Positions 9,212 to 22,222 are shown, counted from the first letter of the stretch. The stretch is 64,000 nt of DNA from Cryptomeria japonica (GCF_030272615.1 NC_081411.1:837482136-837546135), one strand, 5' to 3'. The notes: a model not told the origin generated them from the sequence alone. A program made the numbers and translations.

Positions 9212-12200
9212 CTATGTGTAAAACTTGCAAAGGTGCATGTTGTTGATAGGATCCTCTAAAGGTTCACCCTCTATAGTTGAGAGCTGATATGCACCAGATC
9301 CATATGCTGCTGTGATGATGTAAGGACCAAGCCAGTTTGGTTCGAACTTGCCCTTCTCTCTATCTTGCTGATTATTAGGATTTTCTTTGAGAACTAAGTC
9401 ACCCACCTCAAATGTGAGAGGCTTCACTTTATGATTGTAGCTATGACTCATTCATTGTTGATAAGCCTTGAGACGATTAAAAGCAGTTTGTCTTCGTTCA
9501 TCCAATAGTTCAAGTTCTTGTAAGCGAGAGACCCTATAGTCTTCATCACTGATAATGTTTTGCAAAGAGACTCGTAAAGAGGGTAACTCAACCTCAATAG
9601 GAAGATAGCTTTAGTGCCATGGACAAGTGAATAGGGTGTAGCTCCTGTAGGTGTGTAGACACTTGTGTGGTAAGTCCAAAGTTCAGGATTAAGTTAGATA
9701 TGCCAATTATGGCCAGCATCGTCGACTATCTTTTTCAAGATTTTAAGGATTGTTTTATTAGACGCCTTAGCTTGACCATTACCTTGGGGATAATAAGGTG
9801 TGGAAAAACAATGGGTAATATAGAAGCGGTCATAGAGTTCATGAACATCCTGATTTTTGAAGGGGTGTCCGTTATCAGTGATGATGGAAATAGGAATACC
9901 GTATTGACAAATGATATAGTTGAGGATGAATGTAACAATTTGTTTTCTAGTAACTTCCATGAGAGGCACGACTTTGATCCATTTTGTGAAATACTCTGTG
10001 GCAGTGATGATGAATTTATGACCATTGGAAGATGGAGGGTGAATCTTACCTATGAGATCAAGTCCCCACTGACAAAAGGGCCAAGGAGTCGCAATTGGTT
10101 GGGGTTCTTGCACTGGCACATGGATGAGGTCTCCATGAAGTTGACACTACTTAAATTTTTTGACAAACTGATATGAGTCTTTTTCCATGTTGGGCTAGTA
10201 ATATCCAGTCCTGATGAGTTTCTTGGCTAAGGTAGGACCACTAGAATGTGGACCACATATCCCTTCATATACCTCATGTAATGCAATCTGAGCTTTGTCG
10301 CTTTCTAAACATCTAAGAAGAGTGCCATCTAGACCTCGATGATATAGGATATCGACTAAAATGACGTATAGAGAAGATTGGCGAATGAAAGTGCGATGTT
10401 GGTTATTGGCTAGGTCAGGAGGAAGGGTATTGTCATGAAGGTATGTGAAAATGGAACCATATAACTGGGACTTGGGATTGATAATACATATCATCTCAGT
10501 AGGAGTTATTTCATATGAGGGAACCAAAAGGTTATCCACCAAGAACTCATAGAGGGTTTCATTCGGTGATAGATCAATTAGTGGAGCAATTGTAGTCGTG
10601 GCATCTACGGCTCCATTCTTCTCTCTTGGTATCTGCTCAAAGTCTATCTTCATGAAATGTTGTTTCAAGTCATCCACCATTCTTTTGTAAGGCATTAATT
10701 TCTCATCCTTTGTTTGGTAGTCATTAGTTGCTTGACGAATTACAAGCTGAGAGTCCCCAAAAACACGAAGTTCTTGTATCTTCCACTAAACTGCAATCCG
10801 TAATCTAGTTGTTAATGCCTCATATTCCGCTATGTTATTAGTGCAGGAAAATGATAATCGATATGATTTTGGTATAAAATCCCCTTGAGGAGTTATGAAG
10901 AGTATGCCAGCTCCTTCTCCATGCTGTGTGTATGAGCCGTCGAAGTATAGTTGCCAAGGCTTTGCATGTGACACTGTTAAAATGGATTCATCTAGAAATT
11001 CTGAATTTAGAGGAACATCATCTAACATGCGAGCATCTGCTAACTAATCTACGAAAGCTTGTCCTTTTATTGCTTTTCTATCCATATACTCGATGTCGAA
11101 TTCACTCAGGAGTATCACCCATTTGGCTAGTCACCCAGTAAGTGTTGCTTTACTGAGAAGGTATTTCAATTGATCGATCATTGCAACCAACTTAGTCTTA
11201 TGAGTTAGCATGTAATGTCATAATTTGTGTGAAGCAAAGACCACAATGAGACATGCACACTCAATTGGTGTGTAGTTTAGCTCATATCCCACTAATGTGC
11301 GACTAATATAGTATACTACCTTTTTTTTGCCCTCAACAACTTGTTGTGCTAAGAGTGCCCCTAGTGCCCTTGAAGTAGCTGATATGTATAGTAATAGAGG
11401 TTGGCCCAGAACTGGTGGTATCAAAACTAGTGGATTCAGAAGATAATCTTTGAGTGTTTGGAAAGCTTGTTGACAATTATCATCCCATTTGAATTTGATA
11501 TTTTTATGTAGCAAGTGTTGAAAAGGATTACACTTATCTACAAGTTGTGCTAGGAATCTTCATATGGACTAGAGTCTCCCTTGCAAAGATCAAAGTTGAC
11601 TGATGTTTTGTGGTGGTTGCATCTATAGGATGGCCTTGACTTCTACTGGATCATGTTCGATTCCTCTTTTTGATACAATGAATCCTAGGAGCTTCCCGGA
11701 GGTTACTCCAAAGACACATTTCTTGGGGTTTAATCTTACTTTATACTTTTCCAACCGATCAAAGCTGACTAAAAGTATGTCCAGATGTGTATCTCTATCT
11801 ATTGATTTACCCAAGAGTTCATCAACATAATCTTCCACAGTCATGTGCATGAGATCATGAAAGATAGTAGTCATGGCTATTTGATACATAGCGCCTGCAT
11901 TTTTTAGCCCAAAGGGCATAACATTCCAGTAGAAAGTTCCCCAAGGACAAGTGAATTCTATTTTGTGTTGGTCATCGGATGCAATTTTTATTTGATTGTA
12001 ACTAGAGAATCCATCCATCAAAGATAAAATCGCATGACCTGCTGTGAGATCGACAATCAAGTCAATATTTGGTAATGGAAAATCATCCTTAGGACAAGCT
12101 TTGTTGATGTCTCTAAAATCTGTACATATTCTGATACTACAATCTGGTTTACTGATAGGCACTAAGTTGGAGATCTATTTGAGATAACCAATTGGGTGTA

Positions 12201-14207
12201 TGAATCCGACATCCAATAATTTCTCAAGCTCTGCTTTGACTAATAATGCGACTTGTGGATGCATCTTCCTTAATTTCTGTTTCACTAGTTTTGCTCCCAG
12301 TTTAACTATCAAATGATGCATCACCAAATCCAGATCCAATCCAGGCATATCAGCGTATGACCATGCAAAGTTGATTTGTTGTTCTGTGAAGAAACTTATG
12401 AATTTTGACCTTTCTGACTCTGCCAAAGATTGAGCAAGGATTATGTTGTGTGGAACTTCTTCGGTGCCAATGTTTGTTTTGATAGTCTCCTCTACCAACA
12501 TGGATGACTTTTCCTCATATGATGCTGGGAGAATGTCGAGCCTTCTATCTTTGGGTGCCTCAGAGAGGTTTTTGCCCTCAGATATGTCCTTTCTTTTTAC
12601 TTTTTTGGGGTCAGACAGCGCCACAATGTGGTTTTCACCATAAGACCCTTGGTTTGTTTTTATTTTATATTTTTGCAACTAGAAGGCCCAACACCCTCAC
12701 CAAAATATGCCACGCTATTGAGTTCTATAGTGTATCCTACCTTATGGTCCCCAAGGGGAAGATCATCTCGTATGCCTAGATAATCAATGAAGGCTTCAAC
12801 ATTTTCAAATGTATCGAACTGTGCAGGTCCTTCATGGTCCCAGTCAATGAGTTGGTGGTGAACAAGGAGAAGGCCTTTGATGTCTTCGATGTTAGCAGGG
12901 GTAAGAGTGAAGATGGAGTTATATTCAAGTATGTTGAGGTAGTTATCAAGGTCATCATTGGCACTCTCCTCATCAGTCTCGATCGTGAATGAATCTAAAT
13001 TATCATCACTAGTAGTGCATTTTGGGACAGGTGTTCTCATTCTATGTGATTTCAACCTAGGACCTAGAGGCAAGGACTGTATGGGATCCTCCGGGGTTGT
13101 TTCTTGACCAATTTTGAATTTTTCATAAAATTCCTCTTCTTCTATGGGTTCATCTGGCTCTTTGAATGTCTCAGTGAGCTCGTAGTCACTAGCGGATTTG
13201 TCTGAACCCCATTCCCATTCATTGGAATCTATGGAATAGTGATTCTCTTGTTGAATTTTGGTAGCTTTGATTTGTAATGCTTCTTCTGTCCTTTGAGTGT
13301 GGACCTTGGAAGTCACGAAACCAAGTCCCTTCGAGCATTCCTTTTTGAATGTCAATTCAGGTTGTAAAGGTTCAATGATGCCTTCCTTTCTTAAGCCAAG
13401 AGGGCTTTTGCCATCATACCCAAATTTTTGTTGGACCTTGAACCCTTTGCCATACTTTTCACATGGTATGCTGATGTGATCTTGTGTATCATTTTTTGGG
13501 TCTTTGTAAAGCATTTTGTATAGGTCTTCCTCATCTAGTTCACCCCATCTTTGAAAGATAGTAGGGTCCCATTTGAGTATAATGATAGATGCCTGCTTAT
13601 TAGGATGTGGTCTTCCATATTATTTTGGTGAACTCATGACTTGTTGTTAGTACATGGTTTGATTCAAAGTGTATTCACCCATGCCCTTGTCTTGAAATTT
13701 GCCTTTAAGCTCACCTTGTTTTGATGTCGAAGGTTTTAATGATTCAGGATCAATGTATGCAGAAGAAGGAATAGCTTCACGATTATTGGGAATGATCGTC
13801 TTAGTTTTCGGTCTCAAGTTATTGCAGTATATGAATGGATTAGGATCTCCATTAACTATTATTTCAACTCCATTTTGAGGAAACTTAATGCATTGGTGGT
13901 ATGTAGATGGGACTGCCCTCATTTCATAAATCCAAGGATGTCCTAGTAATATATTGTATGTGAGATCTAGGTCTAGGACATGACAAACCACATCTTTTGT
14001 GACTAGCCCAACTCTAAGAGGTAGGGTGACTATGCCCTTGGATGAACGTTCTTCATCATCATATGCCTTGATGGTAATTTTGTTTGTAGAATTCACAACT
14101 TTATCAGAATATCCCAATTGTTTAATAGTGCTCAATGTACAAATGTTTAGACCTGCTCCTCCATCTATCAAGACTCATTTTATTCAATGTTTGTGTATGA
14201 AGGCTTC
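9212..14207 (-). pseudogene. pol: Gypsy-2 protease-G-patch-RT-RNH-aRNH-integrase, decayed
   Basis: Reading downward, the retropepsin (14171-13647) carries IDGGAGLN, where the usual DSG/DTG is DGG, and later an ILLG flap-end motif. The region 13514-12660 begins with a G-patch-like stretch (GKGFKVQQKFGYDG, then SPLGLRKEGI) and is followed by an acidic linker. RT (12678-11623) has YVDD as EDYVDELL, with the second catalytic D changed to E. RNase H is at 11514-11218. The archaeal-type RNase H starts LYFDGSY at about 10970. The integrase zinc site starts near 10280, the D,D(35)E core is at 10119-9694, and the C-terminal GPY/F module is at 9451-9212. There are about two frameshifts and many stops. 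Order and sequence are close to Gypsy-1, so both are Tat lineage. Confidence 0.9.
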
Positions 14208-16378
14208 TATTATCACTATTTAAGAAATGGGTTTTCTTTTCCCATAATTGGCTAAGTTTTTGAAATTTTGAGTCAGGCACACTATCAATTGCTTCAAGTC
14301 TATGTTAGGTCTTAAGGGTTTAGGGTTTCATTTTTTAAAATCGCTAAATGTTTGATCAAAAAACCTCTGGTTTCTATTCTTGCGTTACTTTATCCACTTA
14401 AGTAATGGGTCTTGGGGTCGTGTGAAGTGTCCCCCCTTCATCATTTGCCTAGGCGGTCATTGAATAATTGTTAAAAATCTATGCCTTGTGCTTTCTTCTT
14501 TCTAATGTTGTTGGGTCTAGTAAGTGTCATGCAGCTCTCAAATGGACCTATGACTTTCGCCATTTCGTTAGGCGAAGTTGTGAGTGCTTTAAGACTTGTG
14601 AAATAGCAAAAGGAAAAAGCATCTTCAAATGGTGCACATTTGGTCTGGTTTAACGAGACTCCATCTCACTCAAGATCTAATGGCTAGCATTGATTCATAG
14701 CCGAAACTAGCAAGTGAAATACCTTTCATGAAATGGCGAAAAGGCTTGGCGAGACCCAACAGTGGAGACTTTTCAAATGATTAAAAGGTGATCAAGTTCA
14801 AGAAAGATCCAATGGTTAGCACAGTTTTGCAAGAGAAAGATGCTTGACAGATAGCTTTCGTGAAACAACAAAATGACATGGCGCTCCAAGCAGGTAGTCC
14901 AGTTGGTCGAGATGGCAAATTAGATAAGGACATGTGGCAGAAAGTCAAAGTAGTCAGCAAGTCAGATCTAAGGATTAAAAGGTGGGTCCGAGAGGATGAC
15001 TCATGTTGCAGGATAAGAAATGACCTAGTAGATGTAGGTGGCAAGGATGAGTTGGAATCTGATGTTTTCTCTCAGCAAATAAAAGGTTGACATGTCAGTT
15101 TGGGAATGGCTAAACACCAGGTGGATAGAGCTGAGTCAGAGGGGCCACATCTGCCGAATCTTAGTAGGTTGTTAAGCATCAAGTAAGTCAGATGTAATGT
15201 AATGGTCCGCATGTATTTGTGAAGGTAAAATGCTCATGCTTTAAAACCTACGAAACAACGAAAGGTTTTTGGGGCCCGAAGAACAGATAAAGCGTGAAGG
15301 TAAAAGGGGATCAACTCTGATTTGATCCAAGGGCTCGTGTTGTTTCATGGCTATGAATTAACCGAGGGATATGCTTCATGAAATGGTGAAAGAGAAAAGA
15401 AGGTTCTTCCTGGTGTAATGTTAGATGGTGACATGTAGATTGACATGTGGTTTCAAAATGGATTGAGGGCGCCAAGGTGTAACCGGTGGTTATAATGGAA
15501 ATATGACACATGGCTGACTCTGAACTAAACTCGAAGAGTTTTCCAAGGCTAATGGCTGAGTGCCATGTGGTATTTGGTAACCAGTGGGAGAGTGAGTAAG
15601 AGATGCAAGAATAAAGGTCTCGCTTAAAGGATGGTCAACTCAGGATTGATCCAACGCTTCGTGTTGTTTCGTGGCCCAGAGTTGAAAGTGGGTTAAGCTA
15701 TGCAAAATAGAAAAAAACCATTGGCTGTTAGGATGAGGCATAGTTAGTGGAAAAGTTGATGGTCCCGGTAAGGTTTAAAGGCTAAGTGGTTAGAGTCTCA
15801 TCTAATGCTTGGTGTAGCTTCATGAAAGAAAAGTGCTCGGGGGATAAAGCCCACGAAATGGGGAAAAGGGAGTAGGGCCCAATGTAAAGGCAGAGATGTT
15901 AAGATAGTGTAAAGACTGATCAAGTTCCATTTGATTAGATGGCTAGAACGATTTCGTTAAGAGAAATTGCTAAGACTTTATGCTCTGTGAAATGGCAAAA
16001 GAGTGAAAAGGAAAATGCACAGGCATGTTGTGACCTATTGGAGCGAAAGTTTTGAATTCTTCTATGAATTCAATTCTGAAGGGATGATCGAAGCATGCGG
16101 TATCAATGTTGCAGTTAAGAGCCCGACTACCATATATGATCTCGTATCAATTGAATAAAGGTATCATTCTAAAGAATAGTTGCAGAGGAGTGGTTGCAGA
16201 GCTAATTTCTTCAATTGTAGAGCTAATTTCTTTAGTTGCAGAGCATGTTTCTTTGAGCAAAAAATAGGTTCTCTTATACTCTTGTTTGGCAATCACTTAA
16301 CAGTGTGTTTAAATTAAGACCTTGATTTGTCATTGAATAGTTGGGGGTAATAGTTAAATTATTTGCATAGTTTTTAAG
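14208..16378 (+). repeat. Degenerate repeat-rich upstream region of insert X
   Basis: There is no credible coding frame. A loose module recurs at least six times (near 14650, 14790, 15306, 15634, 15796 and 15915). It is built from GATCAACTC/GATCAAGTTC, GATCCAA-GGCT, TGTTGTTTC[AG]TGGC and GAAATGGCGAAAAGG-like strings. The two best copies (15306-15347 and 15634-15675) share GGCTCGTGTTGTTTCATGG-type blocks. Short TTGCAGAGCTAATTTCTT repeats occur at 16190-16250. This is the 5' flank of the insert-X gene; a promoter role is inference. Confidence 0.55.
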
Positions 16379-16510
16379 ATGGCACCTAAGAGAGAATTCT
16401 TAGGAAAGGTTAATTACCAGGAGAGGGCTATCTATAATGACTTCCTTGAATAGCTGACATTGTCAACTAATGTGGCCACAAAGGTAAAAGAACTTGTGCC
16501 AAGAGATCCT
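16379..16510 (+). pseudogene. Insert-X gene, N-terminal 44 codons (interrupted by Copia-A)
   Basis: The ATG at 16379 opens a frame starting MAPKREFLGKVNYQERAIYN. It contains one TAG (TGG changed) after ...NDFLE. The frame reaches Copia-A after exactly 44 codons and resumes at 22902 in the same phase once Copia-A and one target duplicate are removed. I chose this start because it is the first ATG in the frame that continues for over a thousand codons. Confidence 0.7.
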
Positions 16511-17172
16511 TGTTAAATTCTATGAGAAGCAAGAATTGAGCCAGGATCTGATGTCGGTCATAGATCACATGCAACTCCAAGCAACGGATGATCGAAGATC
16601 AAAATAGCTGAATGAAGATAAATCTGATATGAGAAAAAAATAGAGATAAAGAAGAGAATTTAGAGAAGACTCTCACCGAGCTATCACTTTTCTTGTGAAG
16701 GTGAGAGTATATTGCTTATTATATAGAAGAATAATAGCATATACAACCAAGAGGTGCATTAACTCCCACCTCCATAAAAAGTGGGAGGTTTTACCTACTA
16801 CCCCATAAAAGGTGGGAGGTTTTTACCTACTTGGTAAATGCCAAAACATGTGGCATAACCTCCTTACATGAAAACAAAAAAGGAGTTATAAGAGGTGGCA
16901 CATAAGGCCAAAAGAGGGTGAGAAACCCAACTACCCCATAACCCACTTAGGAAATGACAAAATAGTGGTTATGAGAGGTGGCACAACAAGCCAAAAGAGG
17001 GTGTGTAACTCAACTACCCATGTGAGGTGGAGAGTTACACATGTAGCTAATGTATTATGCCACGTGTCCTCATATTAACCACACCTAATAACCTAAGCAA
17101 GCTTAATAATATATGTGTAGGAAAAATAAATACCCCCTAACATAAGGAAAATAAAAAAAACCTACACTAACA
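16511..17172 (-). repeat. 3' LTR of Copia-A
   Basis: 662 bp, starting TGTTAAATTC and ending CACTAACA on the plus strand. It contains the same TATA-like box (minus TATATAATA, 16717-16725) as the 5' LTR. It has several short inverted modules such as CCCACCTCC...AAAAGTGGGAGG at 16769-16790. Confidence 0.95.
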
Positions 17173-17183
17173 CCCCCCCTTAA
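17173..17183 (-). promoter_or_regulatory. Polypurine tract of Copia-A
   Basis: On the minus strand TTAAGGGGGGG abuts the TGTTAG start of the 3' LTR, the expected plus-strand primer site. Confidence 0.8.
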
Positions 17184-17326
17184 GCATAGCTTAGGTGGGT
17201 GAAAAGATGGGTCCCGACAAATGAGGCCATTTTAGGTACCCATGTACATAAATATCCCCCCCAAAAGAAGAAGCCCCCCATAAGAGGAATAGACCCCCCC
17301 AAAATAGAGAGAGAAAGAATGAAGGA
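17184..17326 (-). other. 3' non-coding region of Copia-A
   Basis: A short C-rich (plus strand) region between the pol stop at 17327 and the polypurine tract. It contains runs such as CCCCCCCAAAA and no coding frame. Confidence 0.6.
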
Positions 17327-20300
17327 CTAAGAAGCCCCTCCTGAAGTAGACACCTTTTGCATCCCAAGCAAAGATCGCAAATGAAGGAACTTGCTTTCAG
17401 TGAAAGGTTTGGTGAAGATGTCCGTAGTTTGCTCCGATGTAGAACAATACTTAAGATCAGTGATGCCTTCCTAAATGAGCTCCCGAATATAGTGCATATG
17501 TATCTCAATGTGTTTCGTCCTCTAATGATGAACTAGATTTCTTGAGATCTGTATAGCACTCTGATTATCACAAAAGATGATGGTAGGCTTTCTAACTGGA
17601 ATACCAAGCTCAGTAAGAATATTTTGAAGCCAAATAGCCTCAGTGGTGGCATTGACTGCCCCTCGATACTCGGCCTCTATCGATGAAAGAGCAATTGCAG
17701 ACTACTTCTTGCTCGACCAACAAACTGGACCAGAACCAAGTGAGAAGCAATACCCAGAAGTAGACTTGCGATCTTGAGAATCACCTACCCAATCTGAATC
17801 CATATATCCTACCAAGTCAATATCCACACCTGCTACATACTGAATTCCATAATTGTGAGTACCCTGAATGTAGTGGAGGATCCGCTTAGCTGCTTTCCAA
17901 TGCAACTCATGTGGCTCCTGCATGAATCTAGAGACCATGCCCACAGCATAAGAAATGTCGGGTCTCGTATGAGTCAAATAAATGAGGCTTCCAACAAGCT
18001 GTCGATATAAAGTGCCATCAACCAAGGGTGAAGAGCACTTAGCCTCAAGTTTGACTCCTGACAAAAATGGAGTAGGTGCAGGCTTACAATCAGCCATGTG
18101 AAATCTAGAGAGCATATCAAGTGCATACTTGGGTTGTCCAAGGAAGATTCCTGAAGATGATTGAGTGATCTCAATTCCCAAGAAGTAATGCAGAAGACCC
18201 AAGTCTGACATCAAAAATCTATCATGTAGAGCAATTTTCACTGCTTTGATGGTGGATGAGTGACTCCCTATGAGTAACAAGTCATCAACATAGAGAACTA
18301 GAAATGTGAGAGTTTCATCCTGTTGCAGAATGTATATGTTCAGATCAGAATGGCACCGAGTGAAACCAACTGTCAGAAGAAATGAGTCCATCTTGGCATA
18401 CCAAGCTCGAGGAGCCTATTTAAGGCCATAGAGAGACTTTCGAAGTTGACACACAAGTGAAGGATCCTGAACAAACCCCTGTTGTTGCTCCATGTAGATT
18501 TCCTCCTGAAGGTCACCATGAAGAAATGCACTCTTCACATCCATCTGATGAACTTTCCAATGATGGGTTGCAGCTATAGCAAGAACAAGTCGGATGGAAT
18601 TCATCTTAGCAACTGGAGCAAAAGTCTTAGAGTAATCAACCCCTAGAACTTGGGAAAAACCTTTTGCTACCAAGCGAGCCTTATACTTATCAACCGACCC
18701 ATCCGCTGCAAATTTTGTTTGATAGATCCACTTGCATCGAACAAGTTTCCTTCCCTTAGGAAGAGGAACTAAATCCCATGTGTGATTCCTTTCCAAGGAA
18801 TTGAACTCTTCTTGCATTGTAGCATCCCACTCAGGAACACTTGAAGCTTCTCGAAAGGATTGTGGATCAGAAGCTGAAGCAATGAAGAGATGTAGAGCTT
18901 GCTGAAATTGTGACCTTGTTCTTCTAGTATCTAATGGATCACCAAGCCAATCTCCTGCTGACTCAAATGTTTGTCGAGCCCAAAGAGGAACTGAGGCTGG
19001 AGAGTCTGGGGGAGAATCATCAACCTCTGAATGATGACTATGAGAGGAATGTGAATCCTCATCATCACTGTCACCATCTAAAGTAGAGGAAGAAGACTCC
19101 TCATCAAGATTAGGAGGATTAAGATCCTCTGAAGAACTGTCATCATAATGCAATTTCTCCAATGTGATAGTGGATGGAGAGGTGGTATGAGAAGAACTAG
19201 AATAACTCTCCTCAAAGCGAACACTCCTCTCAATGAACAACTCATGAGTAGTGGGATGGAGAAGCCTATACCCTTTGACATCATCTGGATATCCAACAAA
19301 TATGCAAGGCTTACTCTGCGGATCCATAGCCTTGCGTTTTTCAACTGGAATGTGGGCCCATGCAAGAGAACCAAACACTCTAAAGTGTTTAACTGTGGGT
19401 TTTCGACCAGTCCAAGCTTGAAAGGGAGTTACCCCCTTCACAACTCTATGAGGAACTCGATTCTGGATGTAACACACACAGTTGATGGCCTCTGCCCAAT
19501 ACTGAGGTGCCAAAGACTTGGAGTGAATCATACAATTAGCCATCTCCTTCAAGGACCTATTTTTTCATTCTGCTACACCATTTTGTTGAGGACTGTATGG
19601 AACTGTGTGCTGCATGTTGATACCTTCTGAAGCACAAAACTATTCAAACTGATTATTAACATATTCACCCCCATTATCTGTACGTAGAATCTTGATGAAC
19701 TTCCTAGATTGTTTCTCTGCAAAAGATTTGAAATCTAGAAAATTTTCAAAGACTTCAGACTTTTGTTTGAGAAAGTAAACCGATGTATATCTGGAAAAGT
19801 CATCAATAAATGTCAAGACATATCTAGCCTTGCTGAAAGATGGTTGTGGAAATGGTCCTGCCAAGTCACTATGCACCAACTCCAATAGTTGTGTAGCTCT
19901 CCAAGCTTTACCTTTATCATACTTCTCCTCTGGATGCTTACCAAGAATGCACCCCTGGCAAACTCCATCAGAAAATCAAATAGAAGGCAACCCTGAAACC
20001 ATTTCTTGTTGATTGAGTTGTTGCAAGTAACGATAGTTCAAGTGGCCAAACCGTTGATGCCACAAACAACTCACCTCATCTGCATGAGTGAGTAAAACTG
20101 TCGAAGGAGAATCAGGAACAAAGTGAGAAAACTGATATAATCTAGAATGATGATCTGCTTTTCCCACAGCAATAGTAGACCCATTATACATTTCGCTGAT
20201 TACCACTGCATCTGGTGTGAACTCAACTCGCTTGCTAGAACTAGTGTGAGTGATCTGATAAACAGATAGGAGATTAGTTGATAAAGATGGAACACAAAGG

Positions 20301-21451
20301 ACATCTTGAAATGTTCCTTCATCCACATCAACAGACCCTCTCCCATGCACTTCAACAGGAGTGTCATCACCCATTAGGATGGAAGGCATAGAACATGGCT
20401 CTAAAGATGTGAAATCATCTTCTGAAGAAGCCATGTGGTGTGAAGCACCTGAGTCAATTATCCAAGAATTTGGTTGTGAAGCAATAGCAACTAGGGCCTT
20501 GCCCTTTCCTTTCCCCTTACTCTTATCTATGTCCTTAGAAGATCCTTCCAATGAACTCTGTTTGACTGAATCAGGAACCTTGATATTATTCTTTTCAAGA
20601 AGATTTGAAAGGTGATCAATTTGTTTCCTTAAACACTTATGTTCATCATGACTAGGCCTCTTACAATAAGAACACTCGACCTTCTCCTTCTTAGGTTGTT
20701 CACCTTTTGATAAAGAGGTCTCATTGTCTGCTTTTGAAGTAGCAGATTTCTAATCTTTCTTCTTCTCTCCTTGGTTCTTTTGTTTCTTATCTTGCTTACT
20801 AGACCCTTTATGTTCTTTTGTGCCTTGATTTACAACTAAGGCACGTGACTTAGAGGGCTTTATTGTACCCATTTGAACCAATTTGTCCTACTCCCTAGTG
20901 AGTTCTACAGCAAAATCATCTAAAGAAGGCATTTTGAATGTGGTACCTAGGGCACATTTGGTAGCATAGAATGTAGAAACAAACACTGAATAATTAGGAC
21001 CAAGCTTAGAAAGAATACTCAAGATCAGTTGCTTATCATCTTTCTTAGTTCCACACTATTCCAACTGCAATCTTATAGACTTAAGTTTAGTGAAGAAGTC
21101 TTGTATAGTATCAAAATTGGTTGGATTCAACCCTATGAGTTCATTCTCCAATTGATGACCTCTTAGTTCATCCTGCTTACCAAAGAGGTTTCCCAAAGTA
21201 GTCCATACTACATTTGGTGTAGTAGCAGATTCAATGTGAAAAAGAAGGTCAGGAGAGACTAACATGCACAATGTACCAAAAGCTTCATCACATTTATTAA
21301 ACCATTTAATCTTTTCTGCAGCATCTTGAGGTTCAATTTCAAGTCCCATAGTAACACGATGATATCCATGTCTTTTCAGATATATTATCATCTTAGATTT
21401 CCATTCAAAGTAATTATATGGTGTTAAAAGTGGAACTGTAGATGCATCCAT
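17327..21451 (-). pseudogene. gag-pol: Copia-A gag-pol polyprotein, one frame with ten stops
   Basis: A single 1,375-codon frame from the ATG at 21451 to TAG at 17327 with no frameshift. Gag comes first (MDASTVPLLTPYNYFEWKSK), with a CCHC knuckle CSYCKRPSHDEHKC near 20670-20635. Protease has DSGASHHM near 20450. The pre-integrase LWHQRFGHL is near 20050. Integrase has D in HSDLAG (19875), D in TDNGGEY (19680) and E near 19570. RT has YVDD near 18290, and RNase H has YMDSDW near 17800. The frame ends in the usual TDIFTKPF segment. Ten in-frame stops lie at 21056, 20888, 20750, 19976, 19640, 19565, 18416, 17702, 17522 and 17471. Each is explicable by one C-to-T change (eight TAG, two TGA). Confidence 0.95.
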
Positions 21452-22222
21452 GATAGCAGAAAAGAAGATTGCAAAGAGTCAAGAAGAGTGCAAGAAAGAA
21501 GACACAAGAGACACCCCCCCCTTTTCACTAGTCTTTGAAATCACCCCCCCCCAAATATTACAAGGTTGGCACTTTATAATTAGTGCATTTACAAGGCTTT
21601 TATCAGATTACAATACTTTCTAAGGCTTTAATGGCCAAAATAGAAAGTTTAAATACATATAAATTTAACACAAAATCTGAAAAAATTAGCCTTATTGCTT
21701 TTCAATGTATCTTAATACCTTTCCAACAACTATTCATTTTTGTAAAATAGAGTTGTGAAAAGAAAGATATGATCTATAGAAGAAAAAAAAACATGCAGCT
21801 GATTCAACCTGCAATATCTAACAAAGAAGGGTAGAATATTTCAATAAGACCTGCAATTATGAAGAGTGCTCATTTCCAGCTTTCCGTCAAGTACTCTGAT
21901 TTTTTTTACTGTGTTCTCCAAACTCTGAATTTGGTGAAATAAAAGTCACTTATGATTTTCACAAGCCTTCTGGACACTCTGGAAATGCTAAAGAAGCCTC
22001 CAATATTACCAAAAATGCTGCAATCACCCAGATCTCAAAGAACACATATATAAAACCATATTTAACTAGAAGCTTATTTTCCTTTAAACTGTTCTAATTC
22101 TCCAGATCACACGAAAATGCAAGAGAAGAGCATACTTGGTTTTTAAGAAAAATATTAGCTATCTAACAATCTCAAATCTCTCAAATAAATCAGAAAAGCA
22201 ATGAGCTATACCAGACAACACG
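21452..22222 (-). other. 5' leader of Copia-A
   Basis: Non-coding sequence between the PBS and the gag start. It has C-homopolymer patches at 21516-21560 (plus strand) and A/T-rich stretches. Nothing else is recognisable. Confidence 0.6.

Noticed and set aside
9667-10176. 169-residue plus-strand protein
   Set aside because: It lies antisense to the integrase core of Gypsy-2; the minus strand carries the conserved D,D,E motifs.
14214-14240. Terminus of a CACTA transposon (CACTATTTAAGAAA)
   Set aside because: CACTA ends need a matching inverted end and a 3-bp duplication; neither is found, and the 5-bp GCTTC duplication starts six bases further out.
17191-17508. Separate 105-residue minus-strand gene
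   Set aside because: It overlaps, in another frame, the genuine end of the Copia-A pol frame (TDIFTKPF segment) and its non-coding tail.
19148-19630. 160-residue plus-strand protein
   Set aside because: It is antisense to the integrase/RT part of the Copia-A polyprotein, with no known domain.
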